A DNA stretch of 64,000 nucleotides from Cinnamomum chago (Eukaryota > Streptophyta > Magnoliopsida > Laurales > Lauraceae), in assembly GCA_038049695.1 (NCBI GenBank), contig CP142453.1, positions 36,307,501 to 36,371,500 of the forward strand, in the 5' to 3' direction. The notes beneath the pieces are model-generated. The model was not told the DNA's origin. It made no database searches and saw only the letters and a list, made by a program, of their open reading frames with translations. Below, piece by piece: positions 20,770 to 33,215 of the stretch (positions are counted from its first letter, which is position 1; each line of letters opens with the position of its first letter). The translations under genes were made by a program, and so were the position numbers.

Positions 20770-22000
20770 CAAGGTGCTGGATTTTTTAGTGTTTTCCTCG
20801 CTTGTATTGAAAACAATCATCTTTCATGGTTACATCGTAACCAAAAGAAACTACACTCAAATCTTTATCGTGGTATGCGGGATGCTATAACTGAAGATGA
20901 TACTAATACATCTTTTGTAGGTCATCGGTTCATACTACCATCTTCCTACACTGGAGAACCTTGATATATGGTCGAACAATATCAAGATATAGTGGCTATA
21001 TATACATAGGTGGAACTTCCAGATTTATTTCACTTGTAGCTCGTATTGGGAGGGAATACAAGATATGATTGCCAACATTCCGGGACAAAGAGTTGAAGAT
21101 CAATGAGAAATAGTTGCAAGGGACTTCAGGTTGAAACTGAAGAAGTTAATTGACGACCTAAGAAAAATAATGCACTTTGGTGTAGTAATTCCAGGTACAT
21201 ATAAACACATCTCTTCTACTTTTTTAATTATATTTCTATTAATTTATTAATAGTAATATAGAATGAAATGAATTCCCTTCTTGCTATGCACATTGCAGAT
21301 ATATACACAATCAAATTACAAAAAACGAGGATTGCCACATGCACATATACTTCTTATATTGGATAAAGGCTATAAACCTATCATACCAGATGATATAGAT
21401 GACATCATATGTCCCAACATACCTGATCCTGATAACGAACTAGAAGCAAATACAGTGATACAATGCATGATGCATGGCTCATGTAGATACCCAAACCGAA
21501 GATGTGTATTTATTATTGATGAAAAGTGTACAAAAAATTATGTAAAATCTTTTAACCCCAATACAATGCTCAATACTGATGGGTATCCAACTTATAGAAG
21601 ACAAGATAATGGAAGAACAATTAAAATTAGGAATGTTGTTCTCAATAATCGTTGGGTAATTCCTTACAATCTTCCTTTAGTTAGAAAGTTTAATGCACAC
21701 ATCAATGTTAAATTATGCAATCGCATGAGAGTTGTGAAATATTTATACAAATATATCCATAAGGGTGAAGATCGAGCGACAATGGTGATTGAAAGGAATT
21801 TGCAAAAGGTAACTACATCTGAAGGAGTAGACCATACTATAGTTGATGAAATTAAGCAGTACTTGAGTTGCATGTACATATATATCGGTTAAGAGGATGT
21901 TTGATATGAATCTTGTTGGAGGATATTTGATTTTAAAATGCATGGTACATATATATCAGTTAAGAGACTACAATTTCATCTAAAAGATCAACAAACTGTT
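20770..22000 (+). pseudogene. Helitron Rep (HUH nuclease) and N-terminal domain
   Basis: The N-terminal part reads WLHRNQKKLHSNLYRGMRDA, EDDTNTSFVGHRFILPSSY and EQYQDIVAI (about 20837-21000). It matches the Helitron-like N-terminal domain (RxxLPSSFTGGPRYMxxNYQDAMAI), with a stop after TGEP. From 21281 a 203-residue open frame carries RGLPHAHILLILDKGYKP with the HUH metal-binding motif as HAH, then GSCRYPNRRC and TDGYPTYRR. KYLYKYIHKG provides the two catalytic tyrosines expected of a rolling-circle Rep. An intron or frameshift separates the two parts. Confidence 0.85.
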
Positions 22001-24143
22001 GTCTTCATATATGACAGCAACTTACACTCGATTTTCATCAATCCTGTCAATCAACAAACTATGTTTACAGAATGGTATGAGGCAAATAAAAGGCATTCAT
22101 CTGCTTGAGAACTCACATATGTCAATTTCTCAAGAAAATGGACTTGGGATGAAAATGCAAAGATATGGAAAGAAAGAAAAAGAGGGACGACAATAAGAAG
22201 ACTTTCTTATGCACATCTATTATCCGATGAAAGATATTATTTATGAATGTTGTTGCATATCGTAAAAGGACCTACATATTATGAAGATTTGAGGATAGTT
22301 AATGGAAAGACACAAGACAAATTCAAAGATGCATGCAATGTTCTAGGACTACTAGATGATGATGGTGAATGGGATGCTTCAAACTGGGCAACAGGACATC
22401 AACTCCGACACATGTTCAATGGGATATTAATATATTGTGAATTAAAGGATCCTAACAAGTTGTGGAGAAGGCATTAGCAAACGCTTTCAGATGACTTATA
22501 GAAAAGAACTAGAAGAGTAACTGGAGAAAACGAAATTATACTTTTAGAAAATGAATTGCAGCATCTTTTTCTCGCCTAACAAAAAAATGGTCATTCATTA
22601 TTAGAACTTCCAATAATAGCTTTTAACAATCAAGATGCAACGGATCCAGTTGCCAATAGCTTGTTAAGAGATGAGCTCTCTTATCATGTTGAGGCTATGA
22701 GAATTCAACTCCATAACATGCATTCTCGTCTTAATGAAGAACGGTAGTGGTGGTACATGTAAGACATTTCTATGACGGACAATAATTTATAAGTTGCATG
22801 GTGAGGGGAGAATTTGTCTCGCTGTAGCATCGTCAGGCATGCTACATTCAAGCAAATATTACTTGCATCACTATTACTATCAGGTGGAAGAACGACATAT
22901 TCTACATTCAAGATACAATTACAACATCATGAACACTCTTATTATTCAATCAATAAACGTTCAAATCTAGCAAAGCTGTTACAAAAAACTGACCTAATCA
23001 ATAGGATGAAGCACCAATGACACACCGACATGCTTTTGATGCTCTAAATAGATTGCTTAAAGATATATTGGTTGACATTAATGAAAATGTTGAGCAAAAA
23101 CTATTCGGTTGTACGACTGTGGCTAGGAGTTGACTTCAGGCAAATATTACTTGTGGTGTATAAGAGAAGAAGAGAACAAATAGTCAATGCATCATTGATA
23201 AATGCAGAAGTATGAAAACATTGTTAAGTTTTTAACTCAACCAACAATATGCGCATCCAACAAACAATGCATTGTAACAATACAAATTATGAACGCTCAG
23301 TTTGCAAGTTGGGTGTTGGGTATATTAGCAATGGAACTGCTAATTCAATTTCAAGAATCCGATTGGGTCAAGCTACCAGAAGATTTCTTGTTGAAAAAAG
23401 ACAATGGCCATAATAAAGATATAATGGGGCTCATACAAAATGTATAAGGTGAATTCTTTAAGCTAAGTGTTGATCATACTTATCTTCAAGAACGAGTGAT
23501 TCTCGCACCGGCAAATGAGGATGTTGAAAAGAAAAATGATATCATGTTGAGCATGTTGGATCATGATAAAAAGGGATATCTAAGTGGAGCTACTATAATA
23601 GGCATTTAAGACGATGAGCAAAATGCTTTCTACACCCTAGAATTTCTTAACACATTGAGATTTAATGGACTTCGAAACCACTCTCTCTAGGTAAAAGTAG
23701 GAGTACCGATATTCCTATTAAGAAATCTAAATCAACTGATTGGTTTGTGAAATGGAAGTCGATTGATTGTAAAGCAAAATGAGGCAAAAAGTATTGAGTC
23801 TGAAATAATAACAGGCAGCAAAATAGGAGAAAGAGTCTACATTCCTAGAATTGTAATGTCACCAACTGATACAAAATGGCCTTTCACATTCAAAAGGAGG
23901 TAATTTTCCGTGCGTGTCGCATTTGCATTAACAATCAACAAAAGCCAAGGTCAAACATTAACAAAAGCTAGTTTATACCTTCCAAGGCAATTCTTCACGC
24001 ATGGACAACCATATGTAACAATATTCAGAGTTACATCAAGATCAAGGCTAAAGATTTTGTCATTAAATAAAGAGAATGAACCCCAAGGATACACAAAAGA
24101 TGTAGTATACAAAGAAATCCTTGACAAAGTTCTCAATAACTAG
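22001..24143 (+). pseudogene. Helitron PIF1-type helicase, broken
   Basis: A C-terminal Rep/linker block reads KGPTYYEDLRIVNGKTQDKF then ACNVLGLLDDDGEWD and WATGHQLRHMF (22247-22420). The Walker A motif appears as GSGGTCKTF at about 22743-22770, with Cys in place of the usual Gly before Lys, so it is probably dead. GRICLAVASSG-like and LLLSGGRTTYSTFK lie near 22805-22910. DEAPMTHRHAFDALNRLLKD lies near 23008-23065 and is the DEAD-type helicase box. The last domain (23910-24143) contains FALTINKSQGQTL, FTHGQPYVTIFRVTSRSRL and VVYKEIL. Numerous stops and frameshifts. Confidence 0.85.
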
Positions 24144-24239
24144 TGGTATCTCTCCATAATTTTCATAATTTATATGTCATTTTTGAAATTTAATTTGTAT
24201 TTTTCAATTTCTATTAATCTTAATGTATTCATTAAAAAG

Positions 24240-27200
24240 ACCATGCCAACAACTAATTTTATAATATTTTAATAGAACTTCCACAAATACCACAGAACAT
24301 AATGCCATTGCCAGGCTATGAAACATTTGAAAGCCTCAACCCGTTTAAGATTCACTGGAAAACTAAGGCCAAAACTTGTCGTATATGGCATAAGCTTAAA
24401 GTTCAAAGATCGTTGATCCGAAAAAGGTTTCTAAGGGTATTGTTCATTGATGAAAATTTGATTTTGTCGATTGAAACATTATCTTTTCAAGGTATACCTT
24501 TAAACAAATAGTAATTAATATAAATGATATATTTCTTACTTTCTTTTAAGATTAACAAATGCAGTTAACATTGCAAGGCACAAAGATCCAATCATGTGGA
24601 GCAAATCTTAGAGAAAGAACTCACTACCAAGTTGTACCAAGTTACTACCAAATGTGCCTAAAACATGATTCGATAATATAGGAGATCGATGAAGGATGCT
24701 TTGAGATACCATTAGACTGTTTCTATTCAAGACTTTTGAACAACTGTCAAACTTAGTGAACAATATCAAATATCTGACAGGTGCAAATAATGACAATTAT
24801 TATTATGTTCATTTTCACATTAAAAATATGATATTGTCAACTTACAATAATTTTTTTTTCTTATATAGATAACATTTTACAATCTTATTGTTTATTATAT
24901 GTTAATGCATATGTCATTGGTATAATAAGAAATATAAGCAAAATATCCATCATGTCGAAAAAAGATAATACAAAAACTAAAAAAATGGATATCATCATGC
25001 TCGATAAGAAGCATTAGGACGTACATTTATTTACATCAACTAAAAGCATGAGTATCAAAATTTATGATTATAGAATTCTGTTAGCTCATATTAATCAATC
25101 AAATAGTGAAACAACTGCATCGTTGACATTATGAGAAGAAATTATATCAGCTTATAGAGAACAACTATCGAGCATAGCACAAATGACAAAATCTTTATTG
25201 TCACATCCCAGTCCCGAATCACCCTGGCCTAGGGTAATCCCCGAGGTGAGACACACGTACTCCCGTAATGCTATACCTATCTCGAGCCAAATACAACACA
25301 CGAAGGAGAAAAATGACCTTTTTCACACATGAGTCTAGCTCACTAGAACATATCAATAATATTTAAATCATAGCGGAAGCTGTAATTCTTACACATGAAG
25401 GTACCATTTTCCATTTAGTCCAATTAAACATTCAAGTTTAATACAAAAGAATTACACAATTATATACCTTGTCTTACAAAAGAGGGTGTATAAAAGAACC
25501 CTATATAACTATGCCAAAAATATGGTCAAAAGTATAATTAAAAGAACTAAGTGTGACCCACACAAAAAAGAGTAAGCCAGACTCTCCACTTAAGCTCTCA
25601 AAAGAGTCAGTCCATTGCTCTCCGTTGACCGAACTACAAAGGGCCATTTCCCGGCCACTCCTCTAATCCTGGAGGAACCTCCTCGGTTTCCTCCTCTCCC
25701 TTCCGAGCCTCCTCAGGATCGGGAGCTGCACCTGCCTCTGTGACACCAAAAACAACATCATGAATACGACGATGTGGCAAGTATAGGCATTAATAATAAA
25801 TCACATGATGTATCAAATCGAATTTAAGGACAATTGATTAAAAGATGTCAATATCAAGTAATAACTAGGCAATTGTGCCAAAGTCGAATAATCCTTGCCT
25901 TACGAATCAATATGGAATAAAACACACTAGTTGGCTACTACATTAAGTTCATCCTCTCAAGAGATAACGAATCTAGTTGGGATGTCACCAGCGGCCCGGC
26001 CAAAGACTAACTGACTCTCCGGTTATAGAGTTCCGATGCTCCAGATGATCTACTGCAGTGATCTCGAATAACTAAATCAAGTTTAACCCCGTTGGGTATC
26101 ACAAGATCGAAACTTAGTAGTGTCAGACCAATTGAATCGAATAAATACACACATGAGTAAGATTGTTTTTACTTGAATCGAATCAAATCATTAATATCCA
26201 AAATATTCCACACATAACTTACTCATCTCGAACTTCAATAGAATATCGTATAACCGTACAAGTATAACAAATAGAAATGAAACAATTTATGCATATAAAT
26301 CATTATTTAGAATTTGAAAGTCGAATAGAAAATGAATCCCAATATGCACATGCATTGATTAAGAAGAATCAATGGTCATTTACTAGGCTCTCGTCCTTCA
26401 CATTCTCACACGATGAAGTTTGGAGATCCGGTGTATGACTATCTTTAATTTGGTGCCACTTTGTATAAGTATAGTGTATCGGGTTCTCCAAGCCTCATCC
26501 ATGACAAAGTATTAGACGAAAAATAAAATTCACGTGAGATTATCTTAGCCTCAATGATTTCTCACATGGTTAATTATCATTGGTCCGTTGATCTTGTCAA
26601 ATGTGCGATTTTCTAGGGTCCTATAAATCCCTCAGAGTCTGAGATCCTAATTAGTTTAGTAACTACACAAGCTAAGGGTATTCGTTAACTTTTAGTGTGC
26701 AAAAATAAGTAACTTTTGTCAAAAAAAATTGGGCCCAATAGAAACCCATATCGCTATAGCAAGCTTGTATAGCAAGCCCACCCAGAAGGGGTCTCGCTAT
26801 AGCGAGGTCCACGTCTGTGCCCATTTTCACTTTCTACCTACAATTCTACCTCTCATGCACTATTCCACACCTGCACTATTCCACCCATTCATTATTCCAC
26901 ATGTTTTCCATCCATATAAAATGCACATGTTTTCATCCAGTCACCACTCATTTCACATGCAATGTTTACACATGTACAAATTCCAATTCCACCTGCACAC
27001 ATGCAATTTGTGTTTGGTGTTGTTTTTTTTTTTATACACTACTTCACCACCAATCCCATCTCCTCTTTACCTTTCCAAATTAAGATTACTAACACCCAAA
27101 ACTCAAACTCATACTATAATCATTCTCAATTTATGATCAAAGAGGCTAATCACAATAAGAGGAAAATAATAGAATTTGATAATCCAATTGAAGAATAAAA

Positions 27201-29128
27201 CCTCATGCATTAATACTTAAAGCTTATACTTATCTCAAATCAGCTTTCCAGGCCTTTTCTCTAACCTTTGCTCAAAAGATTCAACAACCCCAAATAACAA
27301 ACCCAAACCACAAATCCAAATGAAAAATGCAATGAATGGTTATGTATGACTATAAATGAGTCTTTTGACTCCATTTCAGCTCACAAGCATAAAAAGAATG
27401 GGATTTGATTCTTACCTATGAAGTGATTTCGAATTTGTGAAGGGTTAAAGAGATGGGTTCTTGTCACAATGAGCAAAGGAGGATGAAGAAGATGGAGATG
27501 GACCCAAGTTCTCTCCAAACCCAAGCAACAATCTCTCCTAGCAAATGGAAAAGGAAAGAATGGAGAGAAAAAAATGAGGAGAATGGTTCTTCTCTCCCAG
27601 CCACAATGAACAACAAATAAGTGGAATGAGTGGAATGGTTGAAGTGATAAAGGTGCCCAATTTGCACAAAGGTCCAGTGGTTTTCATGTATTTTCATTTT
27701 CAGTCGAATGATGGCCCACTTCTTCAACCCTTGGTCCAATGAAGCAATGCTTAATACAAAAATCGACGTGCTCATCAGGATACATGTGATGATGCCAAGA
27801 TGACGTGCATATGATGCAAAATGAGAAAACCACTAATTACGTAAAAGCCCTCGATTCTACCCAACTGAGTCAAATCGGTTCCAACCAACTATTCAAGACT
27901 CGTAACTCTACTAACTCTTCTAAAAGGAACTAATAGGCATTAATTATCATAATTAGTGACTAAGTATAATTAAAGTAACTAAATCATAATTAATTAGTAC
28001 TAATTAAACTTAAATTTGGTCGAGGTGTAACACTTATTGCAACATCATTGTGAGTACAAGAATTTAACAGTACAAATCATTACATATCTCATTTCAGGCC
28101 TAAGATCTCATACATTTTCTATCTCTAACATTCAAATTGATATCTAAGGAAATTGGTATCTCTCATCAACTTACTCGACGAAATTGTCTTCATTTCCAAA
28201 ATTGATGATTCACATCAACTTCAGTCATGGTATTCAATCAACTTAAGTTTTTCCATCAAAGCTCTGTTATTCATTTCAAAATTTATTAAACTATGCCTGA
28301 TTGTAATATTCATGTCTATATTTTTAGGTATGCATAACATAAAGATCTACACTCTTCAATCACCATTAACCCTTCAAATGAAAAGAGGGCAATCATTACG
28401 GACTAGAAGAACTATAAAAAAGAAACATGCACATCGGTAGGATACACGACCTAATATCTTCAATATATAATGTACTCGGAAAAATATTTTATATTTTTAA
28501 TTTTAATGGTTTCTTCTTTTAGAGCATCATGATGGGGATAAAGACAACCATATTTAGAGCACAACTTGATCAAAGAAGCTAGTACCTAGCCTGTATAAAA
28601 TGTGGCAAAAAGGCACAAAGAAATGACGCAAATGGTAACCGCCAAGTGTGTAACCTTTCAACGACTAAGACTTATCCAAGGTAATTCTATAATATTATTA
28701 CCATAAATACTATTGCATGTATTTATTATACATAACACATACCTAATTAAATAGGTAATTTCGTTAGGTACATTATACGATTAACATTGATAGATCGCAC
28801 AGATACATTAAATGTTCTGCTATTTGATAATGACAGTGCACGTTCCTAAAAGCAAGCAAAGATTAGTTTTCTACATTGACAGGAGATGTAAGATTGTATT
28901 CTCAATGCTTTTTCCGTAGTCAAATTGGAAAAAGGTTATTCTATTTTCACCTTACATATTGCTACTTTCTATGTAGGAAAATGAGGTTGATAAAGTTGTT
29001 GAGAAGCTCAGGGGCGTTCTTTGGCAATCTTTTATTTTCTACTTGAAAGTTAATAGGAACAGAACCAATGAGCCAAATCATTCATGTTCTATCACAAGTC
29101 TAAGCAACGTAGATTATGACGCTGAGTC
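24240..29128 (+). pseudogene. Helitron-borne RPA70-like protein, broken and interrupted
   Basis: SLNPFKIHWKTKAKTCRIWH (about 24331-24390) followed by a LFIDEN stretch fits the first OB-fold region of Helitron-associated RPA (DUF223 type). A second OB-like part lies at 24900-25195 (YVIGIIRNISKISIMSK...IIMLDKKH). After the solo LTR the frame resumes. A C-terminal zinc-ribbon start (ACIKCGKKAQRND) lies near 28590-28630, then RLTLIDRTDTLNVLLFDNDS (about 28780-28840) and VDKVVEKLRGVLWQSFIFYL (about 28988-29047). These resemble the RPA C-terminal OB domain. Stops and introns make exact structure uncertain. Confidence 0.65.
25199..28032 (-). mobile_element. 2.83-kb solo LTR inserted in the Helitron RPA region
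   Basis: The block begins TGTCACATCCCAG and ends GAGGTGTAACA (TG...CA). On the minus strand it reads TGTTACACCTCG...GGGATGTGACA, a common LTR terminus style. Flanking pentamers TTTAT (25194-25198) and CTTAT (28033-28037) match at 4 of 5. No coding similarity, primer site or second LTR was found. Left and right Helitron sequence is continuous across it in character. Confidence 0.6.
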
Positions 29129-29131
29129 TAA

Positions 29132-29416
29132 GGGCCTGTTTCATTTCTAGAATTCATGGAATTCCTATCTAGGGAATTCTTGAATTCCCAGACATAGTGG
29201 AATTCCTGGGTGCTCCCTTGGACTTGAGCATCCAGGAATTCTATCAAAATGCAAAGAGATTGGAATTCCTGAATTCCAAAAGGTCATTTGTGACCTTTCA
29301 TGTGGTTGAAATTCCTAGGTGCCTGGCAAGAAATATGGGATTTGTAAATGCTCTCATGTCCCAAAAACTCCAACATCTAAAATTTTTGTCAAGAATTCTA
29401 GTAAAGAAACGTGCCC
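29132..29416. mobile_element. Tourist-like (PIF/Harbinger-type) MITE, 285 bp
   Basis: Terminal inverted repeats of 24 bp match at 20 positions (left GGGCCTGTTTCATTTCTAGA; right, reversed, GGGCACGTTTCTTTACTAGA). The 3-bp duplication TAA flanks it (29129-29131 and 29417-29419), the TWA target of this superfamily. Non-coding. A divergent relative lies at 1885-2120. Confidence 0.88.
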
Positions 29417-29419
29417 TAA

Positions 29420-30944
29420 GCGGTTACTATCACTCATATAAAGACCTTAGTTTTTGTTCCTCCAAACTGAACATTTAAGTCATTTCTATAGTCCTATAAT
29501 TAAAAGTTTTGTTGATGCACTTTATAGTTGTTGGTTGTTACATTTGAACATTGTGATTGTATTTTGAGTCTTTTGGCAAGAGAAAATCTCGATTATAGTA
29601 ATACTCCAGTATAGTCTTTAGCTGAATGCATTAACCGGCAAAATTATGGAATGTCTATACTTTGATATTGTCTTTATACAGCTATATTTTGCTACTATGA
29701 ATTGTGCCAAGGAAGGATTCCCTCTGCTGCAATCATATCCAAAACAAATGCTACTTTGCACAAGTTTATTTAAATTCTTGTGATTATTCAAATGTGAGTT
29801 TTTCATTTTTAATGAAGCTTGCGAAGTTGTGATATTATTAATATAGACAAAATGCATTAAATGCTATATCTACATTGGCCTTGCATTGAATTGACATTGA
29901 CCATGTAAAGGGCTACATTTTAATGAATTTTACTTTTAAATTTCTTGGAACAAATATTTAAGATTATGACCTACACTTTACGCTAGTTCATCAGATGATA
30001 AGATTTAGGGTTGTGATGATCCTCCTAGCATCTGACTGCAATGTTGTACATAAACACCCCCAATGATCATTCTTCCTTAAATCCTCTTTTCCACATAATT
30101 TCCTTCCACTATGGAGGAGTTTCAATATGTGCCTAACTTGTGTTATGTACATATGAAATCTATCTATATGCATGTTTTTATTTAATCCTAACAAATTAAA
30201 CATTTGAATATCTAAAGATTTTGTCCCTTTGACCATCTTATAGTTCTTAACGCCAGTTCAACTCAGTTGAGTTATCAAGTCAATTATGACATTGCTTAGT
30301 TGAATCAGCTTTATTTCACAGACTTTAAAATGGTTAGTGATGCATTGGATTTGATGAACATCCAATTTTATGTATCCATGCTGTACCCTTCAATGACCCA
30401 CATGCAATATTGCCAAAAGTGTTATTACTATTGGATCCATCACCAGATTTTAGACGGTCAAAAAAGGTTGGAGTAAGAGTCATGTTTCTTTTGGTTGTAT
30501 TTTGTGTCATTGGCTTTTGTTGTTTTTCTCCTGTCTTTTTTCTAATATAAAGCCTCTTTTTTTTTCCAAAAAAATGAAAAAAGGAGTAATGTTCATTAAA
30601 AAAAATATTATAAAAACATATATATATATATATATCAAGTTGGAAATGTTGAAAATATATTTACCAAAATATATGTAGTCTCCAAAACTACAAGGTAAGA
30701 GCAATTCAAGTAAGAACAAGTTTAGGAATAGGCTAGAAAATCCATAGTGGATTTTTGTAGTGGGAGTTAGCTTAGCCATATTGAATACACAGGCACGCAG
30801 ACACAGATGTCCAGTTATAGCTGTTAATAGAGCTTAAGAATAAGATTGATAGCCATGATTTTTAATGTATCTAAATAAAACTTTGGACAAACTTATTGTT
30901 GGCATTTTATCAATGTTCAACAAAATGATGCCTCAAGAAACTTG
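29420..30944. other. No gene recognised
   Basis: AT-rich intergenic DNA with a (TA)n tract near 30618-30634. If the Helitron 3' end survives it should lie here, but no hairpin plus CTRR was convincing. Confidence 0.45.
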
Positions 30945-30949
30945 ATATT

Positions 30950-31489
30950 TGATGATGCCAAAAAGTGGCTTTCGGACACCACCGGTCGAGTGATATGCAA
31001 TTAATGTAGAAATTAATAAAGAGAGAGAAAGTTTATAGTGGTTCGGTCAGTATGACCTACGTCCACTTTAAATGATCACTTTACTGCTCTGAGGAGGAGA
31101 TTACAAAGTAGTCAGATACAATAATGATGTGAAGAATTCTAGAGATCCCCTTTCCTTTGTTAGGACTCCTCCTTCTATACTCTTTCTCCAACGGATGGGG
31201 AGATTCTCCAGGGATCTCCAATGATGTACGCTCCAGTCTGGTGGAGTCTTCCGAACTCTCCTCAACAGATGAGCAGATAAAATTTCCTCTGCGGGAATTG
31301 GTAAAAGCAGGTAGGTGAAACGACACGAGGACTTCTTCCTTCAGTGGATTTGGATCCGGCCACAATGGGTAGATCAAGACCTGAGCTTATCATGGACTAA
31401 GGTCAGTTTGACCCGACCCGTCGTCGTGGACCGAGCCACCTGGGCCTAACCTGTCATTGCGGACCGAACTATTTGGGCCTGGCCCATCA
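30950..31489 (-). repeat. 3' LTR of the gag-only element
   Basis: 540 bp, plus-strand edges TGATGATGCC and GGCCCATCA. Same length as the copy at 35237-35776. Differences seen by eye: AATAAAG/AATGAAG near 31018 and GAGGAGG/GATGAGG near 31092. Confidence 0.95.
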
Positions 31490-31501
31490 TTTGCCCCTCA
31501 A
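31490..31501 (-). promoter_or_regulatory. Polypurine tract
   Basis: Minus strand TTGAGGGGCAAA directly abuts the 3' LTR, the expected place of plus-strand priming in an LTR element. Confidence 0.6.
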
Positions 31502-31619
31502 TGTCTCGCGCCAAAGAATGCTTTGAAAGGGAGACATTATTAACATCAGGCTTTTTCATGCCAAGCAATTAGTAGCTTTTCTGGACACTGAACCCCCTTT
31601 TAGTATATGCCCTCCGCAG

Positions 31620-31985
31620 AGGGGTCCGAGGGTGCCCCCCGGCGGTGGTCGAGCTGGCGACGGAGGTGCTGGACGGGGCAGGGGCGCCAGCCAGGGCACG
31701 GGCGCGGAAAGCACTGGGCGCGGGCGCTGGTGCTGGCGTGGAGCGCGAAGGAGCTGGGCGCCTAGCCTGTGCGAGGAGCATGGAGGAGATGGGCGCCCAG
31801 GGTGCTGCTGGCACTGGTGCCGGGCGCCCAGCCTGGGCGAGGCTGTGCTGGGCGCGGGCGCGGGCGAGCGGGCGCTGGTGGGCCAGCGCGGGCGAGGGGG
31901 CGCGAGGGCGCAGGCACGCGGGCGCGAGGAGACCTGCTGTTTGGCGAGCTGCTGTTGAGCGTTGGGAGAGCGGGCGCCGAGATTA
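31620..31985. repeat. GC-rich island of GGGCGCCC-type motifs, no. 1
   Basis: Strongly GC-rich within AT-rich surroundings. Built from GGGCGC/GCGCCC pieces, with full GGGCGCCCAG palindromes near 31789 and 31821. Long overlapping open frames on both strands are by-products of base composition. Confidence 0.75.
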
Positions 31986-32330
31986 GAGTATTTTTAGCTT
32001 CATGCTTCTACTCATTATAATATGTTTCATGTCAATAGTAGATGCTGGAAAGTCAACAATTGAGGGACAGATACTCTTCCTCAACGGTCACGTTGATGAT
32101 AAAGCAATTCAAAAAATATGAAATGAAGCCAAGGAGAAAAGTCAGAGAGTTGGTGAGTTTTTTTTTTTTTTTTTTAGTCAATGTGCCACTGTTGGACTTT
32201 TGGCAAGAAAAGTGACTGTTCAAAACTTGGATGGAACTTGGCTTTTGACAGGGTAAAAAGTCTTGGTTAAGTTTATTTCAACCACTACATGTGCAGGGGC
32301 GCCATGTGGTAAAAAATTTTCCTTTTTTTT
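31986..32330 (+). pseudogene. Captured fragment of the eRF3/GSPT1 release-factor GTPase gene
   Basis: Plus-strand exon 32039-32152 reads VDAGKSTIEGQILFLNGHVD then DKAIQKI, a stop, and NEAKEKSQR. It resembles the start of the translation release factor eRF3 GTPase domain, in which HVDAGKSTTGGQILFLSGQV is the P-loop region. The exon is preceded by an acceptor-like TTTCATGTCAATAG and followed by the donor-like GTGAGT. The copy therefore derives from genomic DNA with introns, not from spliced mRNA. It has one nonsense codon and lies antisense to the element's gag. Identification is by motif; other eEF1A-like GTPases are less good fits because of the QILFLxGxVDD string. Confidence 0.75.
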
Positions 32331-32339
32331 TTTTTTCTT

Positions 32340-32441
32340 GTTGATGGGGGCAGGGGCGCCCAAGTGCACTTGAAAGGTGATGGGCGCCCAGCACTTGGAA
32401 GGATGGGCGCCCAGCACTTGGAAGGGGCGCCCATGTGCCTT

Positions 32442-32477
<36 letters not shown>

Positions 32478-32510
32478 GGCAGGCGATGGACGAGGAGCCT
32501 CGGGCGCCCC
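32340..32510. repeat. GGGCGCCC island no. 2 with a 34-35 base T tract
   Basis: GGGCGCCC palindromes occur near 32353, 32383, 32406, 32425 and 32503, two of them within GGGCGCCCAGCACTTGGAAG repeats. A T run spans 32443-32476 (A on the element's sense strand). Confidence 0.8.
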
Positions 32511-32875
32511 CCAATCCCAGTTGTACTGAGCCATTCATCTAGATCATCTGGTGTGACTTCACGCCTATCCTCTGGATTAAGTGCGTTGTCTCACCCATTC
32601 AAACTTAGTCTATGTAGAGCACAAGGTGACAAATCTCCGTGACTATTCTTCAAATATCTTTCTCATTGAACCTATGGCAAGTTTAGCAGCCGTTGAAGAA
32701 TTCCTTTGGCCAAGAGTTCAACGTGGAGAGTCTGCACAGAAGCTTCTGCTGGAAATTCTGAGCATGGGACAGCACCTGCTGCTGGTGTGCCATCACCATC
32801 TACATCAGCTCCTACATCCTCTGGTCGGCGCTATTCAACTAGATCTAGGTCATCAGTAGCCATAGGCGATGCTGC
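32511..32875 (+). pseudogene. Captured fragment of the HECT E3 ligase gene UPL3
   Basis: Three consecutive frames read VVLSHSSRSSG...SRLSSGLSALSHPFKLSLCR and AQGDKS; then RDYSSNIFLIEP with SLAAVEEFLWPRVQR; then SAGNSEHGTAPAAGV with RRYSTRSRSSVAIGD. This is the order and wording of a conserved middle region of plant UPL3 (ubiquitin-protein ligase 3), as I recall the family. Two small indels (near 32638 and 32745) break the frame. The match starts immediately after a GGGCGCCCC motif and stops where the next GC-rich island begins. It lies antisense to gag. Confidence 0.8.
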
Positions 32876-33215
32876 AGGCGGCTGCGCCCCAGGCGCTGCT
32901 GGTCGTGCTGCGCATGACGGACGACGGGGCGCCCTAAGCGCTGCTGGGTGTATTCCTGATCGCGGCGGGCTGCGCTGCCGGCTTGGGGGACGGGGCGCCC
33001 CTGCTGCAGGTGCTGCGGATGGGCGAGGAGCGCTGGGCGCGCGCGGTGGAGGACGGGCTCGGTGCAGGCCATGGGCGCGGGCAGCAGCACTCATCAGGTG
33101 TTGGGCGAGGAGTTCTGTCGCGGGTGCGGGGCGCCCAGCCTGCTGCTGGGCGCTGCTGTGCGGTGCGCCCAGCCTGTTGGTGATGCTGGTGGGCGCTCAG
33201 CCATGGGCGAACAGT
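32876..33215. repeat. GGGCGCCC-type GC-rich island no. 3
   Basis: GGGCGCCC occurs near 32928, 32993 and 33128, with further GGGCG and GCGCCC half-sites throughout. Overlapping ORFs on both strands here are Ala/Arg/Gly-rich composition artefacts. Confidence 0.75.

Larger units (their letters stand above)
20765..29128 (+). mobile_element. Decayed autonomous Helitron (Rep, helicase, RPA), split by a solo LTR
   Basis: Rep, PIF1-type helicase and RPA-like segments follow each other on the plus strand in the order of plant autonomous Helitrons. The RPA part is interrupted by 25199-28032. Coordinates cover only recognisable coding remains; the TC and CTRR ends were not located. Confidence 0.8.

Noticed and set aside
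26729-27136. 135-codon open frame inside the solo LTR
   Set aside because: His/Phe/Ser-rich translation of AC-rich DNA within a non-coding LTR; no retroviral or host motif.
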